64,000 bases of DNA from an uncultured Rhodospirillales bacterium (GCA_903828515.1 CAIKMD010000006.1:496001-560000), one strand, 5' to 3'; positions 8,844 through 18,041 are shown, numbered from the stretch's first letter. Made by a program: numbers and translations. Notes: a model not told the origin generated them from the letters alone.

Positions 8844-10781
8844 TCAGAAGCTCCGCCGCAATCCGAGCATGACGCTGCGGGGAATCTTGTTGTAGACGCT
8901 GAAGCCGTTCTGCGCCTCGTAATGATGGTCGTGAACGAGGTTCTGGCCGGTGAGCGACAATTCGAGCTCGGGGGTCGCCTGCCACGCCACCCGCGCATCC
9001 GCTTCGAAATAGGCCGGCAGATGAGCGAGGGCGAGGCTGCCGACCTGCCGCAAACCGACGTAGAAATTGAAGCTGTCTCCGAGCTGCCAATAAGAGCGGA
9101 GGAAAAGCTGATGGCCGGGATCGATGCCCTGCGCCGTCTGGATGCCGGCGACATCGTTGCCGCCCGGTTTCACATGCAGCGATTTGCGGATGAACGAAAC
9201 GCCGGGTGTGAGACGCCACCAGGAGAAGGGTTTGTACTCGCCCCAGACTTCGCCGCCGACCGTATGGCCTTGCAGCGAGTTCGCGAAGAGGCCGACGGGT
9301 GCGCTGCCGCCGGTCAGGGTCGTCGTTCGGATATCGGTGTATTCGTTGTAGTACAAGGAAATCGACAGCGATGCCTGGTCCGAGAACTGCGTGCGATAGC
9401 CGGTCTCATAAGCGATCAGCTTTTCCGACTGGAAATTCGGCGACGGTCCGAAGAACGGCGGCAGCAGAACCAGATTGCGGTCCAGCCGCGATGGCGTTTC
9501 GACGGCGCGCGAGACCGAGGTCCACAGGAGGTTGCGCGTGTTGACCTGCCAAGCCAGCCGCGCGCTCGGCAACGGCTCGAAACCGCTGAAAGTGTTGTAT
9601 TCGAGCTTCGTGCCGAGGGTCAGCTTCAAGTCGTCGAATATCTTGATGGTGTCCTGCGCGAAGACGTTGCTCAACGCGAGCGTCTGATTCCCCGGAACGA
9701 TGGTGGCGACCGGGCTGAGCGGGGTGAATTTGTCGCTCCAGACGCGTTGTCCGACACCCCACACGACCTCGTGCCGTTCGGCCAACGGGATGACATGCTG
9801 GAACTGAATGTCGAAAGTATCGACATTGTCGAGGACGGCGTTGTTGGGCTGCTCGTCGGCGCGGTCGTAATAGCTTTGCAGTTCGAAGGTCGAGCCGTTC
9901 GCCAGGCGCCGGGACCAGCGGCCCAGGATATTGCCGCCATTGGCGCGGCCGCCGATGTCGAATTGATTCTCATAGGCGTCGCCCTGGAAGCTCAGCGTAT
10001 CGACTTGCCCGTTCCAATCCGTGCGAAAGCCGACCTGCCGGCCGTTCCAGCCGTCATTGGCATTGCCGCCGGTACTTCTCAGATCGGTGTCGCCGCGGCC
10101 GAACCCCATCGCATAGGCGCGATAGGTACCGTTCGTTCCGAATTTGCCGCCCCAGCGGCCGGACCCGTTTTGATCGAAATTGCCGGCTTTCAGGTCGACC
10201 AGCCCGCCCTGCGTGTCGGCGGAATTTTTGGTGATGATGTTGATGACGCCGTTGACCGCGTTGGCGCCCCAGAGGGTGCCGCCCGGACCGCTGATCACTT
10301 CGATACGCTCGACATCGGCCAGCATCACATTCTGCTGGTTCCAATTCACGGCGTGGAAGAAGGGCGAGTAGACCGTCCGGCCGTCGATCAGCACCAGCAA
10401 CTTGTCGGCGGCATTGGGCGAGTTGAAGCCGCGCGCCGAGATCGTGTAATCCTGCGAATTGATCCGCGCGACTTCGAGATTGGGCGCGAGACGCAGCGCC
10501 TCGGGCAGACTCGCGGCCCCGGAATTGCGAATATCGTCGCCGGTAATGACGTAAACGGCCGCCGACGCCTCGCTGAGCGCTTCGGGACGCTTCGAGACCG
10601 AGGTGATCTCGATATTCGACAGGTCCTCGATCGAGAGATTCTTCAGTTCTTCGAGCTGGGAGATTTCGCCGGCATGCGCGGCGGTACTCATCGCCGTGAT
10701 CGTCGCCAGAACGATCAGGCTGTCGCGCAAACGACGTGCGGCCGAGGCGTTGTACTTTCGCTGTTCCCCGTATCCCCTCAT
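8844..10781 (-). CDS. TonB-dependent receptor
   Basis: 645 residues from the ATG at 10781, with signal peptide ending near AHA. A short ISQLEELKNLSIEDLSNIEI extension leads into the plug domain, with VYVITGDDIRNSG, LVLIDGRTVYSP and VERIEVISGPGGTLWG. The plug is followed by a 22-strand-type barrel that ends in the outer-membrane signature aromatic Phe (LGLRRSF). The open frame extends further upstream, but that part belongs to the preceding receptor; the true start lies five bases after that gene's stop. It is part of a tight minus-strand operon with yfiR-like and kinase genes. The ligand is unknown; no TonB or ExbBD is nearby. Confidence 0.93.
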   Translation of the reverse strand: MRGYGEQRKYNASAARRLRDSLIVLATITAMSTAAHAGEISQLEELKNLSIEDLSNIEITSVSKRPEALSEASAAVYVITGDDIRNSGAASLPEALRLAPNLEVARINSQDYTISARGFNSPNAADKLLVLIDGRTVYSPFFHAVNWNQQNVMLADVERIEVISGPGGTLWGANAVNGVINIITKNSADTQGGLVDLKAGNFDQNGSGRWGGKFGTNGTYRAYAMGFGRGDTDLRSTGGNANDGWNGRQVGFRTDWNGQVDTLSFQGDAYENQFDIGGRANGGNILGRWSRRLANGSTFELQSYYDRADEQPNNAVLDNVDTFDIQFQHVIPLAERHEVVWGVGQRVWSDKFTPLSPVATIVPGNQTLALSNVFAQDTIKIFDDLKLTLGTKLEYNTFSGFEPLPSARLAWQVNTRNLLWTSVSRAVETPSRLDRNLVLLPPFFGPSPNFQSEKLIAYETGYRTQFSDQASLSISLYYNEYTDIRTTTLTGGSAPVGLFANSLQGHTVGGEVWGEYKPFSWWRLTPGVSFIRKSLHVKPGGNDVAGIQTAQGIDPGHQLFLRSYWQLGDSFNFYVGLRQVGSLALAHLPAYFEADARVAWQATPELELSLTGQNLVHDHHYEAQNGFSVYNKIPRSVMLGLRRSF

Positions 10782-10786
10782 TTGTT

Positions 10787-12739
10787 TCAAAATCCCGCGC
10801 GTAACCGCACCATCACCGAGCGGGGGATTTCCCGTCCGGGAAATGCCGCCGGGTCGGCAACTTCCTGGTGTTGAGGATGCAGAAGGTTGAGGCCTTCGAG
10901 CGATAGCTCGAGCGCGTTCGTCATGTGCCAGCCGATCCGTGCGTCGGCCTCGGTATAGGCGGCGAGGAGCGAATGAGCCGGGCGGCCGACCTGGCGTAGC
11001 GCGAGATCGAGCTCGACGGTCGGCGAGACATTCATCTCCGACCGCAGTTGCGCCTGATAGTGCGGGTCCTGGCCCAGCGCCTGGAACTGCGTGATATCGG
11101 TATTGCCGGGCTTGAGATGGTAGTGCTCGGTCAAGGCGCTCATGCCGGGCTTCAGACGCCACCAATCGAAGACGTTGTAGGTCGCCCAGGCCTCGACGCC
11201 GTAACTCGTTCCGGTCAATCCATTGCCGAGTCTGACGGGGATGACGGCGGTCGACGAAACGCTGTTGTCGGTCCTGATGTCGTCGTAAACGTTGTAGAAG
11301 GTCGCGATGGAGACCGACAGACGATCCAGCGGCTGCGCGCGGAATCCCAATTCATAGGCCGTCAATTTTTCCGATTGGAAGTTGGGCGCCGGAATCAGAA
11401 TGCCGCCGCCCTGAAGTTCCCGATCGATCCGCGACGGCGTGCGGACCGCACGCGACACCGCCCCCCATAACAACGAATGATCGTCGACCTGCCAAGCCAG
11501 CCGAAGATTGGGCAGCGGATCGAAGCCGGAATAGCTGTTGTATTCGCCCTTGATGCCAAGCGTGAGCTTCAGGTCGGGTAGAAGCGCGATCTCGTCCTGC
11601 GCGAATCCATTGGCCAGCGTGATGGTCGAATTGGGCTTCGCGAAGAAAAAGGCTTGCGACGATACCAATCGATCCTGCCACATCCGGCCTTCGACGCCCC
11701 ACACGATCCGGTGGATGTTCCACACCGTGAAATCTTGCTGGGCCTGAAGATCGAACGTCTCGAGCGCTTCCCGAAGGCCCACTTGCGACGCATCGTCCTG
11801 ATTGTAGTAAGCCTGGATTTGTGCGGTCGATCCGTTGTCCAACGCGTGCGTCCAGCGCCCCAGCAGGTTTCCGCCCGTGCGTTTGTAGGCGAGGTCTTAA
11901 ACAGCGTTCTCGTAGGCATCGCCCTGTACCGTGAAGCTATCGGTGCCGGCGTTCCCGTCGGTGCGGAAGCCTGCCTGCTTGCCCTGGAACCCGTCATGCC
12001 GCCGATCCGTCGTCGTCGCGGGATGTGTGGCGCCGCGGTCGAAGCCCATGACGTAAGCGCGATAGGTCAGGTTGTCGTTGACCTTGCCGCCCCACCGCAA
12101 ATTCCCTTCTTTGTCGGCGTTGCCCCCGCCGATATCGACCAATCCGCCCTGTGTGTCGTGCGAGTCGCGCGTGATGATATTGATCACGCCATTGACGGCG
12201 TTCGCGCCGTAGAGCGTTCCGCCCGGTCCGCTGATCACCTCGATCCGCTCGACGTCGGCGAGCATGACGTTCAGCGATTCCCAATAGACCTGACCGCCGA
12301 GCGGCGAATAGACGGTGCGGCCGTCGATGAGAACGAGAAGCTTGTCGGCGGCCTCGATGGAATTTGATCCGCGGGCCGAGACGGCATATTGGTAAGCGTT
12401 GACCTGCTGCACATTGAGGTTGGGCGCGAGCCGCAACGCCTCGGGAAGGCTGACCGCGCCGGACCGGCGGATATCGTCATTGGTAATGACAAAGACCGCG
12501 GCCGGTGCCTGGCTCAACGCTTCGGGCCGTCGCGAGACCGAGGTGATCTGAATATTCGAGAGATCCTCGATCGAGAGGTTCTTCAGCGCGTCGAGCTGCG
12601 AGATTTCGTTCGCATGGACGGCCGTCGCCAGGGTCGCGACGACGACAACGACCGGCGCGCCGCGTCTGAATAACGCCGCGATCGCGAGCGATGCGAAAGG
12701 CCGGGCTTTCCCACGGATAGTACGCAGCTTTCGCCGCAT
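10787..12739 (-). pseudogene. TonB-dependent receptor interrupted by an in-frame TAA
   Basis: A paralog of the downstream receptor, 651 codons from ATG 12739 (preceded by GGGGGAA). It has a signal peptide ending AVHA, a plug with VFVITNDDIRRSG and VERIEVISGPGGTLYG, and a full barrel ending VRLRAGF. After QGDAYENAV the codon at 11899-11897 is TAA; the frame then continues without a shift as DLAYKRTGGNLLGRW, which aligns with the intact paralog's segment ending RANGGNILGRW. One base change therefore truncates the protein after the plug and first strands. It could be a real nonsense mutation, a read error or a recoded codon. Annotators may list two CDSs (11897-12739 and 10787-11842). Confidence 0.85.
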
Positions 12740-12947
12740 CGTTCCCCCAATATTCGTCACCGCGTCGCCCCGGGCGCGTTCTCGCGCGAACCGCGAGCGA
12801 GCGGTCTCCTTTTTTACCGCGTCGCCGGCCGGCTTTTTGTGACCTTTTTAGGCCTAATCGCCTGCCCTCAAGGGTCGGCAGGCCACGCGTTCCCCGGGGA
12901 CGGCCAAGCGACCGCCCCGGGGGCCGATGCGATCGGGCAAAGGGGCC

Positions 12948-13487
12948 CTAGGCCGCCTTATCGACCGGTGCGCCCTTTTTGAGTCGATGACCCGCGAAGG
13001 TGCGGGTTTGCGGCGCCGGCAGGCCTTCGCTTTTGAATTTCTCCATCAACGCGTCTTTGCGTGCCTGGAGGCGCGCGCCGAGGTCCTTGAGATCGATGCC
13101 GGCCGCGCGGGCTTCCGCGAACAGGCCCTCGGACCGCATCTCTTCTTCATGGACGTGGTGTTTGATCTGCTCGGACAGGACTTTGACTTTGGCGTCGTAA
13201 AATTCATCGTCCGGGCTGCCGGCCTCGATTTCGGCGATCAGCACCTTGGCGCCGTCATGCTCGACGTAAGCTTCATCCATCTTGTCGTCTTCGACGGCGC
13301 CTTTGCAGGCCGGATAGAAGATCTCTTCCTCGATCATCGTATGGATCGTCAGCTCGGTGCAGATTTGCTTCGCCAGCGATTGTTTGCGGTCGGCGCTCTT
13401 GGCGGATTCGAATTTCTCGAACAGGCCTTCGACCTTGCGGTGATCGGCTTTCAACAGGGCGATGGCATCGGGTTGGGCGGCGGTCAT
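12948..13487 (-). CDS. hemerythrin HHE cation-binding domain protein
   Basis: 179 residues from ATG 13487, preceded by GGAGAG (an earlier ATG at 13499 overlaps the ribosome site). A four-helix bundle carries the expected carboxylate and His ligands: KADHRKVEGLFEKFE, HTMIEEEIFYPA, AYVEHDGAK and HHVHEEE. This is a di-iron hemerythrin-like domain, usually involved in oxygen or NO/iron sensing in bacteria. The tail is Lys-rich and uncharacterised. The gene is monocistronic and lies downstream of the PRC-barrel gene, separated from it by a strong terminator hairpin. Confidence 0.9.
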   Translation of the reverse strand: MTAAQPDAIALLKADHRKVEGLFEKFESAKSADRKQSLAKQICTELTIHTMIEEEIFYPACKGAVEDDKMDEAYVEHDGAKVLIAEIEAGSPDDEFYDAKVKVLSEQIKHHVHEEEMRSEGLFAEARAAGIDLKDLGARLQARKDALMEKFKSEGLPAPQTRTFAGHRLKKGAPVDKAA

Positions 13488-13550
13488 TGGTCTCTCCATT
13501 CAGCGGGTGCGCTAAGAACGTCCGGTCGCCCGTTCCGTTCCACCGCACGG

Positions 13551-13580
13551 AAAAGGGCCGCCCCCGATCGGGAGCGGCCC
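13551..13580 (-). terminator. Rho-independent terminator after the PRC-barrel gene
   Basis: On the minus strand a near-perfect hairpin of GGGCCGC type (arms within 13555-13580, one mismatch) is followed by TTTT at 13554-13551. It lies 23 bases after the PRC-barrel stop and before the hemerythrin ATG, so it separates the two genes. Confidence 0.8.
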
Positions 13581-13602
13581 TCATCTCAGACGTTTCGTCG
13601 GC

Positions 13603-13989
13603 TCAGAGCAGCCACTCGCCGGTCGTCCCGTAATAGTCGTGGATTTCCTTGCCGAAAGTGCGCTCGCCCATATCGGGCCATGCATTGGCGTCGAAGCTCG
13701 GCGCGTTTTTCAGCCGTTCCACTGGGATACCGACGACATAGGCATCGCGGCGGGTATCGTATTTGAGCAGTTCCCAGGGCAGCGCGAACAACCGGCCGCC
13801 CATTCCGAGGAAGCTGCCGTAGTTCAGGACGGCATAGCCGACGCGGCCGCTGATCTTGTCGATCATGATCTCGGCGATGTGGCCAAGATTGTCGCCCCCG
13901 GTGTTCTCGACCTTGCTGCCGGATACTTTCTCCGACGAAATAAGGCGCGATGTCTCTTTGACGTTTGAGGTGGGTTCAACCGTTTGCAT
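13603..13989 (-). CDS. PRC-barrel domain protein
   Basis: 128 residues from ATG 13989, preceded by GGAG. It contains a single PRC-barrel beta domain: RLISSEKVSGSKVENTGGDN, LGHIAEIMIDKISGRVGYAV, FLGMGGRLFALPW. PRC-barrel proteins of this short type are common stress- or cell-envelope-associated proteins in alphaproteobacteria, and their biochemical function is not settled. A C-terminal tail with FGKEIHDYYG follows the barrel. It is divergent from the SBP at 14221 with a 231-base spacer in which no clear motif was seen. It is terminated by the hairpin at 13551-13580. Confidence 0.88.
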   Translation of the reverse strand: MQTVEPTSNVKETSRLISSEKVSGSKVENTGGDNLGHIAEIMIDKISGRVGYAVLNYGSFLGMGGRLFALPWELLKYDTRRDAYVVGIPVERLKNAPSFDANAWPDMGERTFGKEIHDYYGTTGEWLL

Positions 13990-14220
13990 TGTTTTCTCCA
14001 GGGTGATTGGATTTTTGCGAGAAGGTGCGGCCCATGTGAGCCTGAGTAACCCGCTTCTCCGGCGATAGGTTGCAGGCGTCCGGTGGGCAATTTCGCCCAT
14101 ACGGTGAACGAGGCGACACATCGGCGGCGCCATCGCCGCAATCGTCTTGCCGTGGAAACTTGGCAAATCTAAGCTTCGGGAAATGGCGTGAAACGCCGGG
14201 TTTCGTCAGGGGGAAACACA

Positions 14221-15165
14221 ATGTCGATTCGCTACATTGCCGTTTGTGCTGCAGTACTCCTTGCGCACCCCGTCGCGACGCGCGCCGACGATCATCTTCG
14301 CGTCGGGAAACCGGACGCGACCGGCTTCGACTTCGCGATCCTGCAAGTCGGCATCGATTCGGGCATTTTCCCCAAACAAAAACTCGAGATCGAAACCGTG
14401 ACGCTCTCGGGGAGCGCGAAGCTGCACCAGGGCATGATGTCGAACGGAATCGATATCGCGCTCGGCGCCGGAACGGATTTCGCTTTCATCGCCAAGGGCG
14501 CGCCCGAAAAGGGCGTGGCGGCGATGGCCGGGGCGCCGTTGAACATCGCGGTGCTGGTGCGGCCCGACGGATCGATCAAATCCGTGGCGGACCTTAAAGG
14601 CAAAAAAGTCGGTGTCAGCAGCCTTGTGTCACTGACCTATTGGCTGGGCCAGCAATTGTCGCGCCGCCAGGGTTGGGGCAATGACGGTCTGGTCTTCGCC
14701 GAAACCGGCAGCGGCCAGGGCAGCATGGCGGCGCTGGTGTCGGGCAGCATCGACGCGATGGTCGGCTCGCTGGAGGGCGGCCTCGCGTTGGAAAAGGACG
14801 GCAAGGCCAAGGTCCTCGCCACGTTCGGCTCGATCGATCCGTTCCTCACCCACATGATATCGGCGACGAACGAGGTGATGACCAACAACCCCGACGCGCT
14901 GCGGCGTTTTCTCAAAGGCTGGTTCGCCACCGTCGTCTATATGAAGGAACACAAGGACGACGCGATCCGTCTCTCACGCACGGTCACGCAATTGCCGCCT
15001 GACATCGCCGACAAGGTCTACGACATCGAAATGCCGATGTATTTCACCGACGGGCATTTCGATCCGAAGGCGATCGAGGTGGCCAAACAGTCGATCATCG
15101 ACACCGGTCAGGCAACGACGATGCCGGACAACAAAGTCCTCTTTACCGAGGAATTTCTGAACTGA
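14221..15165 (+). CDS. ABC transporter substrate-binding protein, NMT1-like
   Basis: 314 residues from ATG 14221, preceded by AGGGGGAA. Signal peptide MSIRYIAVCAAVLLAHPVATRA. The mature protein opens with KPDATGFDFAILQVGIDSG and continues IALGAGTDFAFIAKGAP, DLKGKKVGVSSLVSLTYWL and DNKVLFTEEFLN. This is the periplasmic two-lobed NMT1/TauA fold. It closely resembles the SBP at 56505 (same MSNG/KGAP logic), so the two are probably paralogs. It is convergent with the CDC48 gene. No cognate permease or ATPase is nearby. The ligand is unknown. Confidence 0.88.
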   Translation: MSIRYIAVCAAVLLAHPVATRADDHLRVGKPDATGFDFAILQVGIDSGIFPKQKLEIETVTLSGSAKLHQGMMSNGIDIALGAGTDFAFIAKGAPEKGVAAMAGAPLNIAVLVRPDGSIKSVADLKGKKVGVSSLVSLTYWLGQQLSRRQGWGNDGLVFAETGSGQGSMAALVSGSIDAMVGSLEGGLALEKDGKAKVLATFGSIDPFLTHMISATNEVMTNNPDALRRFLKGWFATVVYMKEHKDDAIRLSRTVTQLPPDIADKVYDIEMPMYFTDGHFDPKAIEVAKQSIIDTGQATTMPDNKVLFTEEFLN

Positions 15166-15178
15166 AACGCGCGCGGCT

Positions 15179-17389
15179 TTAAGAGGTCTTTTCGGGCGCG
15201 CCGAATCCTTCGTGCGATTTCAATTCGCCGGCGAGCGCCTGGAGCGCGTGCTCCAGTGTCGGCGGCGCGGCCTGGGTAAAGCCGGTGCCGCGAATCGCGA
15301 TGCGCTTGGCTTCCTGGCAGAGCTGACGCAGACGCGCGCCCGAGAACCCTTCGGTGCGGGCCGCGAGCGTGTCGGCGATGCCGTCGAGCGCAACGGTGGT
15401 TCCGGTCTTGCCGCCGAGATGGAGACGGATGATCGCGCGCCGGTCCGCCAAGTCGGGCAGGGGCACATGAATATGCACGCCGAAACGGCCGGGTCGCAGG
15501 ATCGACGGATCGACCAGGTCGATCCGGTTGGTCGCGCCGATGACGATGACCCGCGAAAGTTGTTCGACGCCGTCGAGTTCGGCCAGCAATTGATTGACCA
15601 CGCGCTCGGTCGTCATCGAGCCGTCATGTGCGCCGCGGATCGGCGTGATCGAATCGAGCTGATCGAAGAAGATCACGGTCGGTGCGACCTGGCGCGCGAT
15701 GCGGAAAATCTGGCGCACGCCTTCTTCGGATTCGCCGAGCCATTTGGAAAAGATTTCCGGCCCGTCGACGGCGATGAAATTGACGTCGCATTCGTTGGCG
15801 AGCGCCTTCGCCAACAGGGTTTTGCCGGTGCCGGGCGGTCCATAGAGCAGCGCGCCGACATGCGGCGTCAGGCCCATCTCCGATAGAAGCTGGGGATTGC
15901 GCAACGGCTGTTCCAGCAGTTCCTTCAGTCGTTCTTTGACCGAATCGAGTCCGCCGACATCGCTCCAGCGCACGTCGGGCACGGTGATCAGGGTTTCGCG
16001 CATCGCCGATGGGCGAACCTGACCGACCGCGGTCTCGAAATCCTTGCCGTCGACACGCAGATTCGTCATGTCGATGCGGAAAGCGGCTTTCGGATCTTCG
16101 AGATTAAGCGTGCTGCGGCGCAGGGCGTTGAGGCCCGCGTTGCGGCACAATTCCATCAGATCGGCGCCGACGAAGCCGTGGGTGCGGCGCGCCACTTCGT
16201 CGAGCGCGACCTGCGCGTCTTCGGTCAGCGGCATCTCGCGGGTCTGGATCTCGAGAATCTCGCGGCGTCCCGGCGCATCGGGGGGACCGACGAAAATCTC
16301 GCGATCGAACCGGCCCGGACGGCGGAAAGCGGCGTCCACCGAATCGATGCGGTTGGTGGTGCCGATCACGATCACGGAATCGACCCGCGTCAGCCCGTCC
16401 ATCAGCGAGAGCAGTTGCGTGACCGCGCGAATGTCGGAATGTGCGCCGGTCTCGCCGCGTTTGGGTGCAAGTGCGTCGAGTTCGTCGATGAAGACGATCG
16501 ACGGCGCGTGGTGCGATGCCTCGCCGAAGATGCGGCGCAGATTGCCTTCGGTCTCGCCGGCATAGGTGCCGATGATGTCGGGGCCGTTGATGTAATAGAA
16601 CTTCGCCTCGACCTCGTTGGCGACGGCGCGCGCCAGATGCGTCTTGCCGGAGCCCGGCGGCCCGTAGAGGATGATGCCGCGCGGCGGATTGATGCCGAGC
16701 TGGCGATAGACATGCGGAAATTTGAGCGGGAGCTGGACCAGTTCGCGTACCAGCTTGATCTGACGACCGAGCCCGCCGACATCTTCGAATGTAACCTCGA
16801 ACGTGCCCTGGGGCACGTGCTCGTCGACATAGTGGAGTTTGACCTCGGTCTCTTCGGTGATGTAGCCGGCGCCGTCCGGCAACCGATGGACCTCGTAAGT
16901 CGTCCCGGCCTGCGTGCCGGGAAATGAGATATAGAGTACCGCGCCGACGCTCAACGGCGTCCGGTTCTCGATCAGAACCTGTTTCAGATGGGGAACGAGC
17001 TGGTGCGCGGTCGAGACGTCGATCGCCGGTGTGAGTTCGAGCCGCGGTACCGGCTTCACCTCGACCGGCTCGATCTCGATCGTCTCGTTGAGATGGGCCT
17101 TCAATGCCTGACGCAGGAAGCGATCCATGCGCACCACGCCGCGCCCGGCATCGGCGGCGAGCGGTTTGTCCAGCCGCGCGAGGATGGAGCGGCCACGTTC
17201 GGTCGCGACCCGGACGATCTCGTCCACCGCGAGACCATGGTCGTGCATCAGCGTCCCGTCGACCGCGATCAGCAGACGGCTCGCCGTCGAGTAGTCGTTC
17301 GACAGATGGTCGACCGTCGCCTTGAAGCGGCGGCGCGGATGCGCGTGAACGTGATCGTGGTCGTGATGGCCGTGGTCGTCGTGCGGCAT
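15179..17389 (-). CDS. CDC48/VCP-family AAA ATPase with two AAA domains
   Basis: 736 residues. An unusual His-rich tail (8 His in the first 17 residues) precedes a CDC48-type N domain to about 200. The D1 domain has Walker A GPPGSGKT 243-250, Walker B D302-E303 and the FRRPGRFD arginine-finger region. D2 has Walker A GPPGTGKT 517-524, but its Walker B reads IFFDQLD: the catalytic Glu is Gln (Q577), encoded by CAG. By analogy with engineered E-to-Q mutants, D2 may bind but not efficiently hydrolyse ATP. The family unfolds or remodels proteins. It starts 34 bases after a cupin gene on the same strand, so they are likely one transcript. Confidence 0.93.
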   Translation of the reverse strand: MPHDDHGHHDHDHVHAHPRRRFKATVDHLSNDYSTASRLLIAVDGTLMHDHGLAVDEIVRVATERGRSILARLDKPLAADAGRGVVRMDRFLRQALKAHLNETIEIEPVEVKPVPRLELTPAIDVSTAHQLVPHLKQVLIENRTPLSVGAVLYISFPGTQAGTTYEVHRLPDGAGYITEETEVKLHYVDEHVPQGTFEVTFEDVGGLGRQIKLVRELVQLPLKFPHVYRQLGINPPRGIILYGPPGSGKTHLARAVANEVEAKFYYINGPDIIGTYAGETEGNLRRIFGEASHHAPSIVFIDELDALAPKRGETGAHSDIRAVTQLLSLMDGLTRVDSVIVIGTTNRIDSVDAAFRRPGRFDREIFVGPPDAPGRREILEIQTREMPLTEDAQVALDEVARRTHGFVGADLMELCRNAGLNALRRSTLNLEDPKAAFRIDMTNLRVDGKDFETAVGQVRPSAMRETLITVPDVRWSDVGGLDSVKERLKELLEQPLRNPQLLSEMGLTPHVGALLYGPPGTGKTLLAKALANECDVNFIAVDGPEIFSKWLGESEEGVRQIFRIARQVAPTVIFFDQLDSITPIRGAHDGSMTTERVVNQLLAELDGVEQLSRVIVIGATNRIDLVDPSILRPGRFGVHIHVPLPDLADRRAIIRLHLGGKTGTTVALDGIADTLAARTEGFSGARLRQLCQEAKRIAIRGTGFTQAAPPTLEHALQALAGELKSHEGFGAPEKTS

Positions 17390-17423
17390 GCGCCTATCGT
17401 CTCTTCAACATGGATCGGTTGGT

Positions 17424-17948
17424 TTAGCGTTTGTATTCGGGCGCATCTTCGATCTGCTCGAACCCCGAGCCGCGATCGACGCTGGTGGTGTGGAAAAAGT
17501 TCGGTTCCGCGGCGACGAACCGTGCCGGCTTTTCCATATCCTCGTTGACGTGCTGGACGATGATGCCCGGCTTGCGCAACGGAAGATTGAGCACGTCGCC
17601 GGCATTCCAATGATGCTTCACGCCATCGATCAGTGTGTAGCCCTTGCCTTCGAGGATATAGATCACCTGTTCGCCCTGGAACTTGAGGCGGCCGGAACGG
17701 CTACCGGGCGGAATCTCCTGTTCGAAGAACATATGGGTCGACAGGATCGTGTCCTCGATCGACGGATGGAGATACCACTTCATCAGGCCTTGCCGGTTCG
17801 TCTCTTGCGGGAGCTTCGATCCTTTGATGACCATGAGGCCATTCTTGCGGTTCTCGCGCTGCCGGTCGCGCAACGCAAGAAGCTCGTCCCAGAAATTGAT
17901 CGATGCCAGACGCTGTTTGCGTTCTTCGGTGTTTCCGTCGTCGGCCAT
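17424..17948 (-). CDS. cupin-domain protein
   Basis: 174 residues from ATG 17948, preceded by GGGAG. The cupin core runs from about 75 to 150: PPGSRSGRLKFQGEQVIYIL, EGKGYTLIDG, WNAGDVLNLPL, GIIVQHVN. The usual metal-binding His-x-His of the first motif is absent (RSGRLKFQGE), leaving the Glu and one later His, so metal binding is uncertain. It is clearly related to the cupin at 18173, which keeps HRHQGG. The two are divergent over a 224-base region containing a palindrome and a direct repeat. Followed by the CDC48 gene in the same direction. Substrate unknown. Confidence 0.82.
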   Translation of the reverse strand: MADDGNTEERKQRLASINFWDELLALRDRQRENRKNGLMVIKGSKLPQETNRQGLMKWYLHPSIEDTILSTHMFFEQEIPPGSRSGRLKFQGEQVIYILEGKGYTLIDGVKHHWNAGDVLNLPLRKPGIIVQHVNEDMEKPARFVAAEPNFFHTTSVDRGSGFEQIEDAPEYKR

Positions 17949-17968
17949 GGCGTTGGCTCCCTTTACTC

Positions 17969-17996
17969 ATAGAGAAATTTTACGAATAGAGAAATT
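17969..17996. repeat. 11-bp direct repeat upstream of the cupin/CDC48 transcript
   Basis: ATAGAGAAATT occurs at 17969-17979 and again at 17986-17996, a 17-base period, 21 bases upstream of the minus-strand cupin ATG. Position suggests a regulator site or promoter overlap; no known factor is recognised. Confidence 0.5.
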
Positions 17997-18041
17997 CCGC
18001 CCATGTGCGGCGGTCATCCCGTATTCCACGTTATGCCCATC

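Noticed and set aside
8922-10874. 650-codon plus-strand frame over the TonB receptor
   Set aside because: It is the complement of a well-defined receptor; its Arg/Asp-rich, low-complexity translation shows no domain.
10782-11165. N-terminal extension of the intact TonB receptor frame
   Set aside because: The extra 128 codons overlap the preceding receptor in another frame; signal peptide and spacing fix the start at 10781.
12740-12947. GC palindromes and TTAGGCCTAA in the spacer between hemerythrin and the TonB pseudogene
   Set aside because: CCCCGGGG twins and a short palindrome are plausible chance features in GC-rich DNA; no T-run after any hairpin in the required direction and no clear operator logic.
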